Shown: positions 12,201 through 22,358, counted from the stretch's first letter. The stretch is DNA of 64,000 bases from Adenophora triphylla var. japonica (GCA_022495995.1 JAFEMH010002460.1:1-64000); one strand, 5' to 3'. Numbers and translations: made by a program. Notes: generated by a model not told the origin, from the letters alone.

Positions 12201-12437
12201 GTGTATATATCAGTAGATGTGGATTGTCTTGATCCTGCATTTGCTCCGGGAGTCTCTCACATTGAGCCAGGAGGTCTCTCTTTCAGAGACGTTCTGAATA
12301 TTCTCCACAATCTTCAAGCTGATGTTGTTGGAGCGGATGTGGTCGAGTTTAATCCCCAGCGTGATACTGTTGATGGAATGACTGCCATGGTTGCTGCTAA
12401 GTTGGTAAGAGAATTGACTGCAAAGATTTCAAAATGA
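3281..12437 (+). CDS. ARGAH: Arginase (binuclear manganese ureohydrolase), six coding exons
   Basis: Hydrolyses L-arginine to ornithine and urea; plant family members act in mitochondria and mobilise stored nitrogen. Coding exons: 3281-3424, 8259-8418, 8707-8840, 11157-11366, 11494-11604 and 12177-12437, giving 339 residues, close to the usual 338-344. Seen in the protein: GGDHS (about 155-159), DAHPD (182-186) and the [12 protein letters not shown] block (267-278), which hold the Mn ligands; the C-terminal EFNPQRD and [12 protein letters not shown] segments are also intact. The N-terminus has the basic, Arg/Lys-rich look of a mitochondrial presequence. All exon joins keep frame. One intron (11367-11493) begins GC, not GT. 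Intron 2 is 4.8 kb because of a Copia insertion, and intron 4 contains two antisense tRNA genes. Nothing in the coding exons is broken, so the gene looks functional despite the insertions. Confidence 0.95.
3632..3928 (-). repeat. Copia LTR (3' LTR in element orientation)
   Basis: 297 bp, TG...CA termini, near-identical to 7548-7840 apart from a few substitutions and small insertions. A purine-rich run (CTGCGGGGCA on the minus strand) immediately precedes it inside the element and serves as a polypurine tract. Confidence 0.9.
3923..7514 (-). pseudogene. Copia polyprotein remnant (zinc knuckle, protease, integrase, RT, RNase H)
   Basis: Reading right to left on the minus strand: a CCHC knuckle ([14 protein letters not shown]), a protease active site (DSGATHHVT), the GAG-pre-integrase motif (HHRLGHP), the integrase core start (DVWTSP), RT ([13 protein letters not shown], then [10 protein letters not shown]), and RNase H (FTDANWAGD...STTEAEYE). 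The longest open piece is 6417-7514; further pieces at 5208-6155, 4691-5143, 4209-4709 and 3923-4144 are in different frames or end in stops. The capsid part of gag is missing: the first ATG (7514) is only about 30 bases from the LTR, leaving room for nothing but the knuckle region. The element cannot move on its own. Confidence 0.88.
7536..7547 (-). other. Copia primer-binding site (initiator tRNA-Met type)
   Basis: Minus strand reads TAGTATCAGAGC directly after the LTR. The classical plant Copia site is TGGTATCAGAGC, so this is a one-base variant. It fixes the element's orientation. Confidence 0.85.
7548..7840 (-). repeat. Copia LTR (5' LTR in element orientation)
   Basis: 293 bp partner of 3632-3928, next to the primer-binding site. 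Confidence 0.9.
7846..8103. mobile_element. Stowaway-like MITE split by the Copia element
   Basis: CTCCGTCCCATAATGATAG at the left and TATTTTGGGATGGAGGGAG at the right, followed by TA. Its first bases are on the far side of the Copia element at 3628-3631, preceded by TA. Confidence 0.7.
8469..8643. mobile_element. Stowaway-like MITE in arginase intron 3
   Basis: CTCCCTCCATCCCATAAA at the left, GATGGAACGGAGGGAG at the right, TA on both flanks; 175 bp. It lies between the donor at 8419 and the acceptor at 8706. Confidence 0.75.
9088..9760. repeat. Intronic tandem duplication, copy 1
   Basis: Segment of arginase intron 4 that recurs at 10088-10800, in the same order: CACTTTGATTAGTGT, the tRNA-Lys gene, GATCACAC, AGAAATGTTCAAC, TGCTGTTGTGGAAGAATTAA, CCGAGAAAAAAGTAGCA, GAACTCCAATATCCTT, CCCCTTCCCTTTGAAGC and AATATCTCAGTA. 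The copies differ by substitutions and by private insertions, so the event is not recent. Confidence 0.85.
9192..9264 (-). tRNA. tRNA-Lys (anticodon CTT), copy 1
   Basis: 73 nt on the minus strand with a full cloverleaf. The acceptor stem starts GCCCGTC, the D-arm box A is TAGCTCAGTTGG, CTT is at anticodon positions 34-36 after T33, and the T-arm box B is GGTTCGAGCC. There is no intron. A T-rich Pol III terminator (TTTTGTTTTTATTTTTT) follows at once. It lies inside arginase intron 4, antisense to the gene. Confidence 0.95.
9770..10038. mobile_element. Stowaway-like MITE
   Basis: CTCCCTCCGTTCCACCACAA on the left, TCTCACATGTGGAGGGAG on the right, with TA before and TG after. Internal arms GAGACCAACTTTTTG.../...GGGCGGTCTCAATTG pair. 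It sits just upstream of the truncated exon copy at 10040. Confidence 0.7.
10040..10094 (+). pseudogene. Truncated second copy of the arginase GGDHS exon start
   Basis: About 50 bases align with the beginning of the real exon at 11157: CACTAGTTTTAGGGGGTG, one changed base, then CCACTCAATCTCGTA. The changed base turns the metal-ligand Asp codon GAC into GCC, and an extra A creates a stop soon after. The intact CAG acceptor before the exon is lost. The fragment marks where the tandem duplication joined and is not usable as an exon. Confidence 0.8.
10088..10800. repeat. Intronic tandem duplication, copy 2
   Basis: Partner of 9088-9760, with the second tRNA-Lys gene. It has gained a segment at about 10463-10605 (GGCTCCGTTTGTTTCGCG onward, rich in TTTTCCGGAAAATG), which looks like part of an hAT-type MITE. 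Copy 1 has unrelated sequence at that place. Confidence 0.82.
10157..10229 (-). tRNA. tRNA-Lys (anticodon CTT), copy 2
   Basis: Identical over all 73 nt to the gene at 9192-9264 although the flanks have diverged, including both internal promoter boxes. It is followed on the minus strand by TTTTTCTTTTT, a Pol III terminator. Keeping perfect identity while the surroundings drift implies selection or gene conversion. Confidence 0.95.
10887..11135. mobile_element. hAT-like MITE remnant directly before the GGDHS exon
   Basis: Begins AGGGGCGGACCTATGCC and carries GTGGGTGCAAGTGCACCC near the left end, with TTTGTGCACCCACTTACTTT near the right end. The AGGGGCGGA terminus is typical of plant hAT MITEs. 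The right terminus is decayed, ending about 20 bases before the exon acceptor at 11156. Confidence 0.5.
11668..11878. mobile_element. hAT-like MITE with a tRNA-like core in arginase intron 6
   Basis: Ends with GGATCCGCCCCTGGCCC, the mirror of the GGGGCGGA terminus, and contains GTGGGTGCACAAATT and GGGTGCACATGCACCC. The stretch 11691-11757 aligns along its length with the antisense of the nearby tRNA-Lys genes (GTGGGACTTGAAACCTAGA, then ACCACAAGATTAA, then ACTTAGCTAGG), so a decayed tRNA or tRNA-derived SINE head appears to be captured inside. Confidence 0.5.
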
Positions 12438-12800
12438 ACCTTTCATCCGTCCTTCTGTTTATTTACTGATATTCAAGGCCGTTCTTTTCTAAACTCCGTT
12501 TAGGTTAAACATTATGTTTAATGCATTTGAATACTTGCTTGAGTGAACAATGTTATGGTTGTTGGAAAATAGTGTGTTTTTGAAGGAAATTATGGATTAT
12601 TTTCTAAAGGGTAATTTTGTCAAATTACTAAATTGTTTATGAGTTTATGTTCTACTCCATGAGAACAAGAAATCAAATATTCATTCGTCCAAAATGGTTG
12701 TTGGATGGATGAGATATGAATACTCAAAGTAAGTGGGTTGGAAAGAGAGTTATCCCACATTGGAAAGAAAATGAAGAAATCCCACATTGGATGAGATATA

Positions 12801-13079
12801 CTCCCTCTGTCGACTTAGGAAATTTTCATTTGGTGTGGGGATTAAGGAATACTATTATAATATTAGGAGAGAGAATGAGTGGAGGATGTGTTGTGAGTGT
12901 GAAAAATTAAATAGGAGAGAGAATGAGTGGGATAAATAGTGATGGGATTATTGTTGTGAGTATGACAAGTGGGTCCCATTTAATATAAAAGTAATATAAA
13001 CTTTTCATTTTGGGTCGTCCTAAGTCGGGTGGGACGCCCAAAATGGCAAAACGTCCTAAGTCGGACGGGACGGAGGGAG
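12801..13079. mobile_element. Stowaway-like MITE
   Basis: CTCCCTCTGTCGACTTAGG left, GTCGGACGGGACGGAGGGAG right, TA on both flanks; 279 bp with paired inner arms CCTAAGTCG. Confidence 0.8.
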
Positions 13080-13340
13080 TATAGGCTCAAAGTAAAAGGA
13101 AAGTGGAGTTATCTCACATTGAAAAGAAAATGAACTTGTTGCTAGTATAAAGACTTGGGCACTAGAGTAGTGTTCAAGATTATGTAGCATAGAGACCCTC
13201 TCTCGCGCGAAGGGAGTGCAATTAAGTTTTCAATTTGGCTTGCGAGGTGCGTACTCGTGCATGTACGTGTCATGCGGACACGAATGTAGCACCGAATTTG
13301 CCTACGCAGACAGCCCAATCAAAATAAAGCCCAAGCATTG

Positions 13341-13506
13341 GCTGGTTGCTCGGTCGAGCACTGCTGGTGACTCGCCCGAGCAAAGACCGGACAGATTGAC
13401 CAGTTGCTGGACAAGGTAAAGAGGTTGCTCGGTCGAGCACTGCTGGTGACTCGCCCGAGCAAAGACCGGACAGATTGACCAGTTTGCTGGACAAGGTAAA
13501 GAGGTG
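13341..13506. repeat. Two-copy 83-bp tandem repeat
   Basis: GGTTGCTCGGTCGAGCACTG... occurs at 13341 and again at 13424, almost identical, both ending GCTGGACAAGGTAAAGAG. Each copy contains the palindrome-like pair GCTCGGTCGAGC and CTCGCCCGAG. Confidence 0.8.
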
Positions 13507-13770
13507 ATATTGTCAAGCACATTTCAGTTCGCCGGGATACTTAGTTGCAAAGTGTCCCGATCCGCATCCCGGTCCACGTTCTATCCTGGAAGACAAGCGT
13601 TCCACCAAAACTCAAGCACACTCGGTGAGAGGTGCAACAACAATGGCTACCTTATTTTCTTTTGTATTTACAGTTTAATTTCTGTTTTATTTTCTGTAAT
13701 TTTTCTTCTGCAATTTTTGCAACAATGGTATACTGGGAAATAAAGATTATGCTTACAATAATGAGAAATA

Positions 13771-14036
13771 CTCCCTCCATTCGGATCGGATGGGTCCCTT
13801 CATCCGGTCCCGAAATGATTTTACTACTTTTTTGTCATTAATACGAAAGTACTTTGAACAAAAATTTTAGGTTGATTTAATTATCCGAATGAACATTTAA
13901 AAATTATTATTGGTAGTATTTATAATGGTGTATCGATAACAAGTTTTAAATTTTTATTAGGATAATTATATCAACCTAAAATTATTGCTCAAAGTACCTT
14001 CATTATTGTTAAAAAAAAAAAAATTGTGGGAAGATG
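13771..14036. mobile_element. MITE of the same family as 2135-2383, right end decayed
   Basis: CTCCCTCCATTCGG start after TA. The internal sequence (AGTACTTTGAACAAAAATTTTAGG against CCTAAAATTATTGCTCAAAGTACC, in two arms) matches the intron-1 element. The closing GGAGGGAG is not intact. It lies between the convergent arginase and transporter genes. Confidence 0.6.
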
Positions 14037-14198
14037 GGTAAGATTTTTAATTAACCCTCTTTCAAATGCAAACATACAGTTGTTGGTGCAAAGTTCTGTA
14101 ATTTTTCTTAAATATCTCAACTCTTTGTTTATCAAAATTGCTACCCTATAGAGATATCTCATAGAGAGGCTCGGAGTTTTGGCATAAGCTTCGTTAGG

Positions 14199-16251
14199 TC
14201 AAGCCATTAGTTCCGTTTCCGCCCCTCCGTCTCTCCTCTCTACGGATATACACTTGTATCTCCTCGCACAAAAAATGAAAATTACAAGATTTAGAGCAGT
14301 CAGCACTGCACAAAGGAAGAAATACCTATCTAGATGCCCGTCGTTCAAGTTAGGTGGGACCCACCCCGGCCTCCCGTCTTTCGTCGTGATCTTCATAACC
14401 ACACTTAATATTATACTGCATATATAACTCCCCATTGCAGAAGAAGACATGGACAACCCGAGCCCTAAACTTTTCAACTTATCCGGGACTTGTTCAGAAA
14501 AACTCCCATTGAGCTACGTAGGTAAAAGCCTCAGCCACTCCCACAAGCACGTATTGTGGTGTCTGCCAGAAAATGCTCAACGAGCTTGTCTCTGTGGGTC
14601 CCGCATTAGCATATCTTAGCCTGAGATGTTCGACTAGACCTGCTGTCAGAATAGCTACTGTCGCTATAGCAAGGCCTATTCCGATCCTTTGTAGCTCGCT
14701 AGGAGGATTTGGTTCTCTTTTTGTTAGTCTGATATATAAGGGAGAAATGAGTTTCTCATAGCAGATAATGAAAACTGATGTGCTTACGATATCAAAGACA
14801 GTCATACTGGCTGGAGGGATGTGAAAATTTGAAACCACTGTGTTCATAGCAGCTCCTTGCTCGACAAAGAGAGAAATCATTTGTATAAAAACTACTGACG
14901 ATAATATTGTGCAGAACCATATTGGGAGAAGTCTTAGAACGCATTTCACTTCTTCCACTTGAGTTATAGTGCATAGGCGCCATGGGTTAGGCGTTTGACC
15001 CTTTTCTGGTGTCGGGGTCAAGTCAGTTGGGGTCACGATGGCAGCACGATCAAGAAACCTGTAAGTTAAATTTTCACATAGTCAGCACACAGTTAACGGA
15101 AGATGTCAGAAAGTACACAAAAAGGGTGTCAGAAGGTTTGTGAACTCGGTCAGATGAAGTTTAAACCTGGATTGAGCTTTGACTTATGGACATATTACTC
15201 CGTCCGTCGTCCCAAAATGAATGTCCAAAAGAAATAATTCAAATTTGCGCTTGATTAAGAATTAGTTTGGAATTTTTTAGACATTCATTTTGGGACAGAC
15301 ATGAGTAGTAATATTTTTAGGTATGTAGAACTTACTTGAAGTCACTGGTATGGAAAATTCTCCTCATGCCCTTGTCATCTTTTTCATAGTCTTCATAGAG
15401 CCCTTCTCCATCTGAGGGTGCTTCAAGCTTCATTTTCCTCATAGATGCTACTATTACTTGAGAGAACCGAGAAATGGGATTACCCGAAGGCTTGAAATGC
15501 CTATATCTTGAAGTTCCGCTTACAAGTGATATAAGGGCAATTACGGCAGAAAACGCTGATATCCAGAACCCTAAAACCCAATGTCCCATGTTCTCCATGT
15601 AAACCAGAAGTGTCTCTGATATTAAGGATCCAAGGTTTAAAGCGACGTAGAAATAGCTCAAGTATGCAGTTTTTGCTTGTTTTTCTTTGGGGTCTTCTTC
15701 GTCGAATTGGTCTCCACCAAATGTAGCGAGTGCAGGTTCTGAAGCTCCGTTTCCTAGCGCGATTAAATAGATGGAGAGGTAGAAGATTGCGATTTCAAGT
15801 CCTGTGTGAGGGTCACATAGTTCTCCAAGTTTTCCACATCCTTTAGGTTTGAGCATGAAGGCATGTGTTGACAATGACAATGAGATCAAACCCTGTAAAG
15901 TTAGCAGATAAGAACTTCAATTTAAAAAACAGAATACCTAAGTTCATCATGTGTGTGTGTGAGTGAGAGATATATATATTTAAGGCGGGTCCAGTTAGAC
16001 TGCCTAGTAATTCAGCTTCAAGGGTCCAGATTCAATCTCAGATTTTAAAGTTTCAATGTGGGGTAAAAAGACGATTCTACCCTCAATGAGTGATCCGGTG
16101 GTCACCAATCCAACTGCTAAGCAGTCAGATGGTAGGCCCGTATCAAAGAGAGAAAGACAATTCTACCCTTTAATGAGCGATCCATTGGTCACCAATTCAA
16201 CTATTCAGCAGTCAGATGGTAGAGGTCCCGGATTAGAGTGAGAGAGAGAGT

Positions 16252-16296
<45 letters not shown>

Positions 16297-17091
16297 AAGG
16301 GTCAAAATGAGTTGGAAAATGAGACAAGTGAGGTATCTACCCAAGTAGGAGTCACTTAGGAAAGCACCAAAGAGAGAAGAAATATAAACAGTGCCCATCC
16401 ATCTGCTAAACATATTGGCAGAATCTGCATTTGGTTGCCTCAATACTGATTTTGAGAAGAGAACCATATTCACTTCCACTCCTGTGAATGCTAGTGTTGC
16501 CAGTCCTTCATTCACTGCCATACATACCATTCAGCTCAGCTAGATTTCAAATCAATTTTCATGTTCTTACGATATCCTAAAAGTCGTATTACCAGTTAGT
16601 TCCAAAACGATAATATTTTGACTTTTTAACAATTTTAGAAGCAAATATACATATATGTCAAAATCTTACAAAAAAACTCGTTTTCCTTAATCTTAGAAAA
16701 AACGTGTTTTATTTCCCCGCTAGTGCCAATTTTAGTGTAACAAATTGCCAGTGTAAATAGTGCCAGTGCATGTATTATTAAGTGCCAGTGTAAAAAAGTG
16801 TCAGTGTTAGTTTAACAAAGTGCTAGTGTAAAGACTGTCAGTATATGTATTATTAAGTGTCATTATAACAAAGTGTCAGTGTTAGTGTAAACAAATGCCG
16901 GTGTGAACAGTGTCAGTGTATTTATTATTAAGTGGCAGTATAAAAGAATGCCAGTGTAGGTTAAAAAAATGCAAGTGTTAGTATAAAAAAGTGTCGGTGT
17001 GAAGAGTGTCAATGTATGTATTATTAAGTGTAAGTGTAAAAATGATTTTTTCTTAATTTTAAAAAAAAACGCATTTTTTATAATACCAACT

Positions 17092-17143
<52 letters not shown>

Positions 17144-19257
17144 ATATATATATATATATATGTGTATATATATGTATATATATATATATGTGTATATATA
17201 TGTATATATATGTGTATATATATGTGTATATATATGTATATATACATATATATGTATATATATATGTATATATATATATGTATATGTATATGTATATGTA
17301 TATATATGTATATGTATATGTATATGTGCCTTTACTATCTATCTACTTATAGTATTGCAACTATGTATTTGAAATATGATAAAGATATTTGTTAAATGTA
17401 CATTTTATAAGTTACTTAAACACTAGAGCATAGTAGTTGATAGAGGTGATCACTACTTTACAAATTAGACATTAATTTTTACTACTCTTAAGTATTAAAA
17501 TAAACATTCATGCAAAGATTAATGTAATGTATTCTTAGTTTAGTTACTTCTCAATGAAAAGATTTTTGTCTACCAAATAAAATAAATTGAAAACTAATTC
17601 CGGTCAAGCAGTTTGAAGCAGTGAATACATTTTAATACGATAGAATAACAATATTTTAATATTCGAAAGGATATAAACTGTTTTTTTTTTGGGTCAACTT
17701 ATTTGCACTTTGACTGATCTTACGAGAAATCGATCAAACCCCATAATGTAGTTTGGGTTATGATTACTATTTGATCATGTTAGTAATGGAAGAAATGGAG
17801 GAGCTAGGCATCATAACAACCCTAAGCATGCCAATGGCTCTCAATTGAGTCGCAACATCCTTTTTTTTTTTTTTTTAGGGTTAGCCCACTTACTATGCAT
17901 ATTGCCATGCTTAAAGCATACTACTCATTTTTTTGGAGCATGTATATATGCCAAGCCGAAAAAGCATTCATTATTTTGAATTCTAATATTTTTATTTCCC
18001 TTTTCTGACCAAATCTACAAAAGTTGGGGTCCCACTTATCATAGAAAAATGCATACCCCTTCCGCCCCGTAATAAATTTAAAACGTTTAAGTAATGTGTT
18101 TTACTTATTTGTATATTGCATTAGAATTATTTTTTATTTTGAAACGCAATATTTATTTTAGGATGTATCAAAAAGAAAAGTTTGACATTTATTCTGGAAA
18201 TTCTGGGATGGAGGGAGTATTCCATTACTGTTACTCCCCCCAATCTCATATTCCGCTATCACGTTTTTCTTTTTGGTCTGCTATTAAATAAGTATTGTTT
18301 TCTAAATAAATAAAAACTAATTTTAAATTATTTTTAACATGATATTAAATTGTTTGATAAGTCAAAAATATGATAGAATAATATTAATATATTTGTTTTA
18401 AAAGGTTACATTTAAAGGAAATGTTTTCAACAAATGCTCATTTCATTTTGATATTGTTGTCGGGGTAGAATGACTTGTGTCGGCCCCAAAGCCACATCAA
18501 ATTCTTAAGAAAAATCATTATAATGGCCCCTAGTATTTTATGGTTATCATAATAATGGATGTCATTCTCCTAGAATCAATAAAATGTGGTTTCACAATTT
18601 AAACAATGGTAAATGTATTCGTTCCGTTGCTAAATAAATGTCTATTTAAAAAAAAAAAAAAATTGCCCCGAATTGAATGTTGTTTTTGGAAAAAACTTTG
18701 TTTTTAAATGATTTTTTTATCAATTTTTTTCACTATTTATTTTATATTTGCGAAATTAAATGTTTGAAAAATGAATATCAAGAATATTTATTATTTTTGT
18801 CACTAAATTATATAAAAATGAACATTTTCAAAATGTTCTTCGAAATTATATTTGGAATTTAGAGATGGAGAAAGTAAAAAAAGAAGGCGGGATTTGGAAC
18901 CAGTCGATAATTATTGTCGCAGTGATAGAAATGAAGGTTATAATTTTTCATTTTAGATAATGATCGGTCGAGAATTAATTGGCAGAATAAAGTGATTATT
19001 TGGTATTACGTAATACGAGTTAAGTCTTGACTGTTTTTCAGAAGAAAAATGAGACATTCATTTCTGCTAATCAAAGTAAAAGGCAGTAAAATGTCAACTG
19101 CAACAACGGTTTCAAATCCGAAAGAAAAGTATGTACCTAGCAAAAGCATCCCGGATCTCCATCCTCCGGTTCGTTGCTTCAATGCGGGTTTTCCATGGCG
19201 GTTGACAGAACCATCTTTTGTGTATTCTCCCAACAGCTTATTTTCCACTTCCTTCAT
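14199..19257 (-). CDS. NRT1/PTR family transporter (NPF7-like), last exon frameshifted
   Basis: Proton-coupled nitrate/peptide transporter of the major facilitator superfamily, a plasma-membrane or vacuolar protein with 12 helices. Minus-strand exons: 19257-19137, 16514-16297, 15892-15336 and 15058-14199, all with GT-AG borders and matching phases; exon 2 has the family's typical 218 bp. Family marks seen: [66 protein letters not shown], and [13 protein letters not shown]. The usual length would be about 585 residues. A change equal to a 2-base loss at about 14497 (after WEFF) shifts the frame into a TGA at 14494-14496. As read, the protein stops at 486 residues and lacks the last one or two helices, although the lost part ([18 protein letters not shown]...) is well preserved in the next frame down to 14199. 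That pattern fits a recent mutation or a sequence error. The substrate cannot be told from sequence. Confidence 0.88.
15198..15305. mobile_element. Short MITE in the transporter's third intron
   Basis: 108 bp: CTCCGTCCGTCGTCCCAAAA left, CATTTTGGGACAGACATGAG right, TA flanks. The two arms pair over GTCCCAAAATGAATGTC. Confidence 0.75.
16241..16291. repeat. (GA)n microsatellite beside a splice donor
   Basis: About 25 GA units (one TA interruption) immediately downstream, in gene direction, of the 218-bp exon of the transporter. On the coding strand it is a long CT run right after the donor. Confidence 0.9.
16735..17040. repeat. Degenerate AGTGCCAGTGTAA minisatellite
   Basis: Imperfect 13-16-bp units built on AGTG(C/T)CAGTGTAA, grouped into larger blocks ending in TATGTATTATTAAGTG that recur about every 110 bp (three to four blocks). 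Located in the first long intron of the transporter. Confidence 0.75.
17096..17328. repeat. (TA)n / (TATG)n microsatellite
   Basis: About 230 bp of TA dinucleotides interrupted by GTA and GTG. The open frames seen through it (Tyr/Ile repeats) are artefacts of the repeat. Confidence 0.95.
18056..18219. mobile_element. Decayed Stowaway-like MITE in the transporter intron
   Basis: CCGCCCCGTAATAAATTTAAAAC on the left against TTCTGGAAATTCTGGGATGGAGGGAG on the right, followed by TA. The left end lacks the CTCCC start. Confidence 0.5.
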
Positions 19258-19260
19258 ATA

Positions 19261-20350
19261 ACCAAATGAGACATTAAATTTCGTTATTTAATAAAATTCA
19301 AGTAAATCTATGTAAGACCACAATTTTTTTTATTATAAAGTGTTATTCAGAAATCTAATATTATCACTTTTGAAATAACCATGTAATAAAATAAAATAAA
19401 AAATCAAACTTTCACCAAGTAAAATTTATACCGTTCCGAAATAAACATCCATTTCTTTCGATCCATTTAGATTTTTGACCCGTAAACCACTCTAATATGG
19501 CTAAAACCTTAACCTTAATCAAGTCAAATGAGGATTTTCAACCCTTTTAAGTGTCACATTTACAATAGATTAAGTTATTTATTAATAACAAGTCAAATGT
19601 GGATTTTATGTTAACAAGAGAAAGCCTTAGCGTCCATTGCCTTCTGAAATTCCGAGCTAGAAATTTTTTAAAATTTTCAAAGTGAAAAAACCCGTACTCT
19701 CTTTGTCTCAAATTGAATAATCTTCAAATTTATTTTTGATTAAGAGATTTAAAAAAAAAAAAAAACTGATTATTTATTTTGGGACAAAAGAATACTAGAA
19801 AATAGTGTCAATAATGGTAAAGGGATTAATTCGAACCTCATGAAGAAAAGATATGCTTCAATACGTTAATATCCCCATAATTAACGTAAGGTTCCACATT
19901 ATTCACTAAAGAGGGCAATACCCGAAAAAACAGAATGTCAAACGGTTCTTACTTGAGCGACATCTGATTTCCCTTTTATTACGAGAGAAGTCAAGAGTTA
20001 AAACCCCAATAAATATAATTTTTAGCATTTTGAAGTGCCAATCTTATAATAGAATAAGTAATTTATAAAAAAAAATGTTTAAAGAGAAAACTAAACCGAT
20101 GTTTGATTTCAAATTATTATACTTTAAAATACCCATCTCCCATATTTATTGTCTATTTTGAGTTTGATAAATATGAAAATATTGATTCTTATATAATTTT
20201 AACAACAAATAAACATAAATATTTGTATTTTGTTCATATATTTTCTTATAGACTTATAACATTCAAACGTAAATAATGTAAAATTTTCTTATAATGAACA
20301 ATCATTTTGAAATGATTTTTTTTTTAAAAATAGATTATTATTTTGGAGCA
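19261..20350. other. AT-rich non-coding DNA
   Basis: No coding region or clear element. Poly-A/T runs and short repeats of the ATTATTTTGGGACAAAAG type suggest worn MITE ends. If the exon at 23690 belongs to the transporter, all of this is intron. Confidence 0.5.
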
Positions 20351-20361
20351 GAGTACCAATA

Positions 20362-20627
20362 CATTCCCTCTATCCCTAAATAAATTTCCAAATTTTAAGA
20401 GATTTGTCCCCAAAAAAATATTTTTTTTCGTAAAAAACTGTCCTTTAAACGCTTTTTACCAAAAAAAAAAAAATCGCTATTCATTTTATTATAGTAAAAT
20501 TAAATGTTTAGAAAGCAGATAAAATAATATTTAGATATATTTTTCATTAAAATTTAAAAAACACACATATTTAATATTTAAAAGTCCCTTAAATAAAATT
20601 TGAATACTCATTTAGAGACGAAGGGAG
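20362..20627. mobile_element. Stowaway-like MITE
   Basis: CATTCCCTCTATCCCTAAATAA left, TTTAGAGACGAAGGGAGTA right; a palindromic AT-rich interior. The last 45 bases recur at 21390-21435 on the far side of the next element. Confidence 0.6.
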
Positions 20628-20636
20628 TAACATTTA

Positions 20637-21381
20637 GGGAAAAATACCAGAAACTCCCTCTAAAAAATATTCATATCAAAAAAATCCAACAAATAATTAT
20701 CTTATCAATAAAATCCTAAAATTATATATTCAATATCGAAAAGCTCAAAATTTAACGATTTAACTTTTTTTTTTTTTTTTTAAGTTTGAAGCTTTTATGT
20801 AGATGAAATTTGTATTTTTTTTAAGTTGTGACATATTAAGAATGTAAAATTTATAAGATAAAAAATAATTATAATTAATAATAATACAAAATATTGTTTT
20901 TATTATAAGATAAAAAATAATAAAAAGATAAATTTATGATACCATGTCTAATTAATTTTAGAAAATCATGCTTATATAATGTAATTATTAAATTTTGTAA
21001 AAAAATTATAAAGTACTAGTAGATAAATAGATGATTAAAAAATCTAAAAATTATCACTATCATTATTATTTTTTAGAGTTACTATTAAAATTATTACTTT
21101 GTTAGTCCTACAATTTTATTAATACTAAAAGTATTATTTTTTGAATATTTATTCTATAATTGCTTAAGATGGATAAATTTTATCTTTGTAAACTAATAAT
21201 TAAAATAAAAATCATTTTTGAAGTAATATGAATTCTCAAATCTAATAACATTGGTTAAACCGTTAAATTTTGGACTTTTTGATATTGAATAGCTAATATT
21301 AGGGTTTTTTTGACATGATAATTATTTGTTGAAATTTTTGGATTTGAAAGATTTTAATAGGGGATTTTTGATATTTTTCCC
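20637..21381. mobile_element. MULE-type MITE with perfect 9-bp target duplication
   Basis: 745 bp. Starts GGGAAAAATACCAGAAA and ends as the inverse (TTTTTGATATTTTTCCC), flanked on both sides by TAACATTTA (20628-20636 and 21382-21390). A 9-bp duplication is the mark of Mutator-like transposition. Internal arms continue to pair, for example TCCAACAAATAATTAT against ATAATTATTTGTTGAAA. No coding sequence. Confidence 0.85.
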
Positions 21382-21449
21382 TAACATTTATTAATAAAAT
21401 TTGAATTATCGTTTAAAGACGGAAGGAGTAACATTTATTACTATTAGTG

Positions 21450-21964
21450 CCCGTTTGCTAGTCCGTCTTAGCACCATATGAGATTAATAATTTCGAAGTC
21501 GTGTGTTTGGTAGGAAAAAATGCAACGATATAAATTATCCTTTTCACCGGGATTAGTTTCTTATCCCCTGCTTATTTATCCCAATGGAAGGGTGGTATTA
21601 TTAATGAGGGTATTAGAACATAGTGGATAAAAATATTTTTGACGAAACTATCCCAATATATATATCAACTATTAAATGACTTGACCTTTCATATTTTGTT
21701 CTCTCTATACAAAATGTTAACAAGTTGTCAATATAGAAAAAAAAGTGCTAATATTCTTTAATTGTGCTCTTGATTGTCTCTTTATAATTGTACAGGTAAT
21801 TTGATCTTTAAAAGAACATTGTATTGTTTTATATGATTTCTATCAAACAAAAGTTTACATTTTCAATCAGAATTATTAAAAAGCATCATTATTAATCATC
21901 GAATTCCTCTCACTATTAATACGAGTTAATCCCACTCGCTATCAAATCGACTATCAAATGAGCC
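21450..21964. mobile_element. MITE with GCCCGTTTGCTAGTC termini
   Basis: Left end GCCCGTTTGCTAGTC, right end GACTATCAAATGAGCCC, inverted with three mismatches. Flanking TTAG occurs on the right, and TTAGT on the left. The inner text GTGTGTTTGGTAGGAAAAAAT is typical of hAT/Tourist MITEs. The exact superfamily is unclear. Confidence 0.6.
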
Positions 21965-21992
21965 CTTAGACATATGAGCCCTTAGACATGAC

Positions 21993-22060
21993 AGAGAAAG
22001 TGTAATAATACAAGACAGAGAAAGTGTAATAATACAAGACAGAGAAAGTGTAATAATGAA
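21993..22060. repeat. Three 25-bp tandem units
   Basis: GACAGAGAAAGTGTAATAAT repeated three times with ACAA between copies. Confidence 0.9.
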
Positions 22061-22140
22061 TTACAAGCTTGACATTAGCTAGTAAGGAAACTCAATGGCA
22101 TAATGGAAGGGATGAACTTCATTACATCTTTCCAATGCCT

Positions 22141-22142
<2 letters not shown>

Positions 22143-22191
<49 letters not shown>
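22143..22191. repeat. (AT)n microsatellite
   Basis: About 24 perfect AT units. Confidence 0.95.
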
Positions 22192-22194
<3 letters not shown>

Positions 22195-22358
22195 TAAATA
22201 GGTACGGTGCTACTGATGCAATGAACGATATCAGTGCCGAATTTCCCATTTTGTCCTCATACATTTGTCTCTTTTCCATTTTTCCCTTAAATTTTTTTTT
22301 TTAAAATTAAAAAAAAAAAACGTGTCCTCGGACACGGACTTTTACTTTTACTAGTATA

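Larger units (their letters stand above)
12693..13757. mobile_element. Probable LTR fragment downstream of arginase
   Basis: Starts TGTTGGATGGATGAG and carries three variants of the TCCCACATTGGAAAG motif (about 12751, 12779, 13110), a TATAAAGAC box at 13148, and transcribed-leader-like sequence after it. No matching second LTR or target duplication was found, so a solo LTR is only a suggestion. A MITE has inserted at 12801-13079. Confidence 0.4.

Noticed and set aside
16999..17395. Tyr/Ile-repeat ORFs
   Set aside because: They are translations of a TA/TATG microsatellite.
3281..19257. Functional nitrogen gene cluster (arginase next to an NRT1/PTR transporter)
   Set aside because: Two convergent neighbours are not evidence of a cluster, and no shared regulatory motif is visible.
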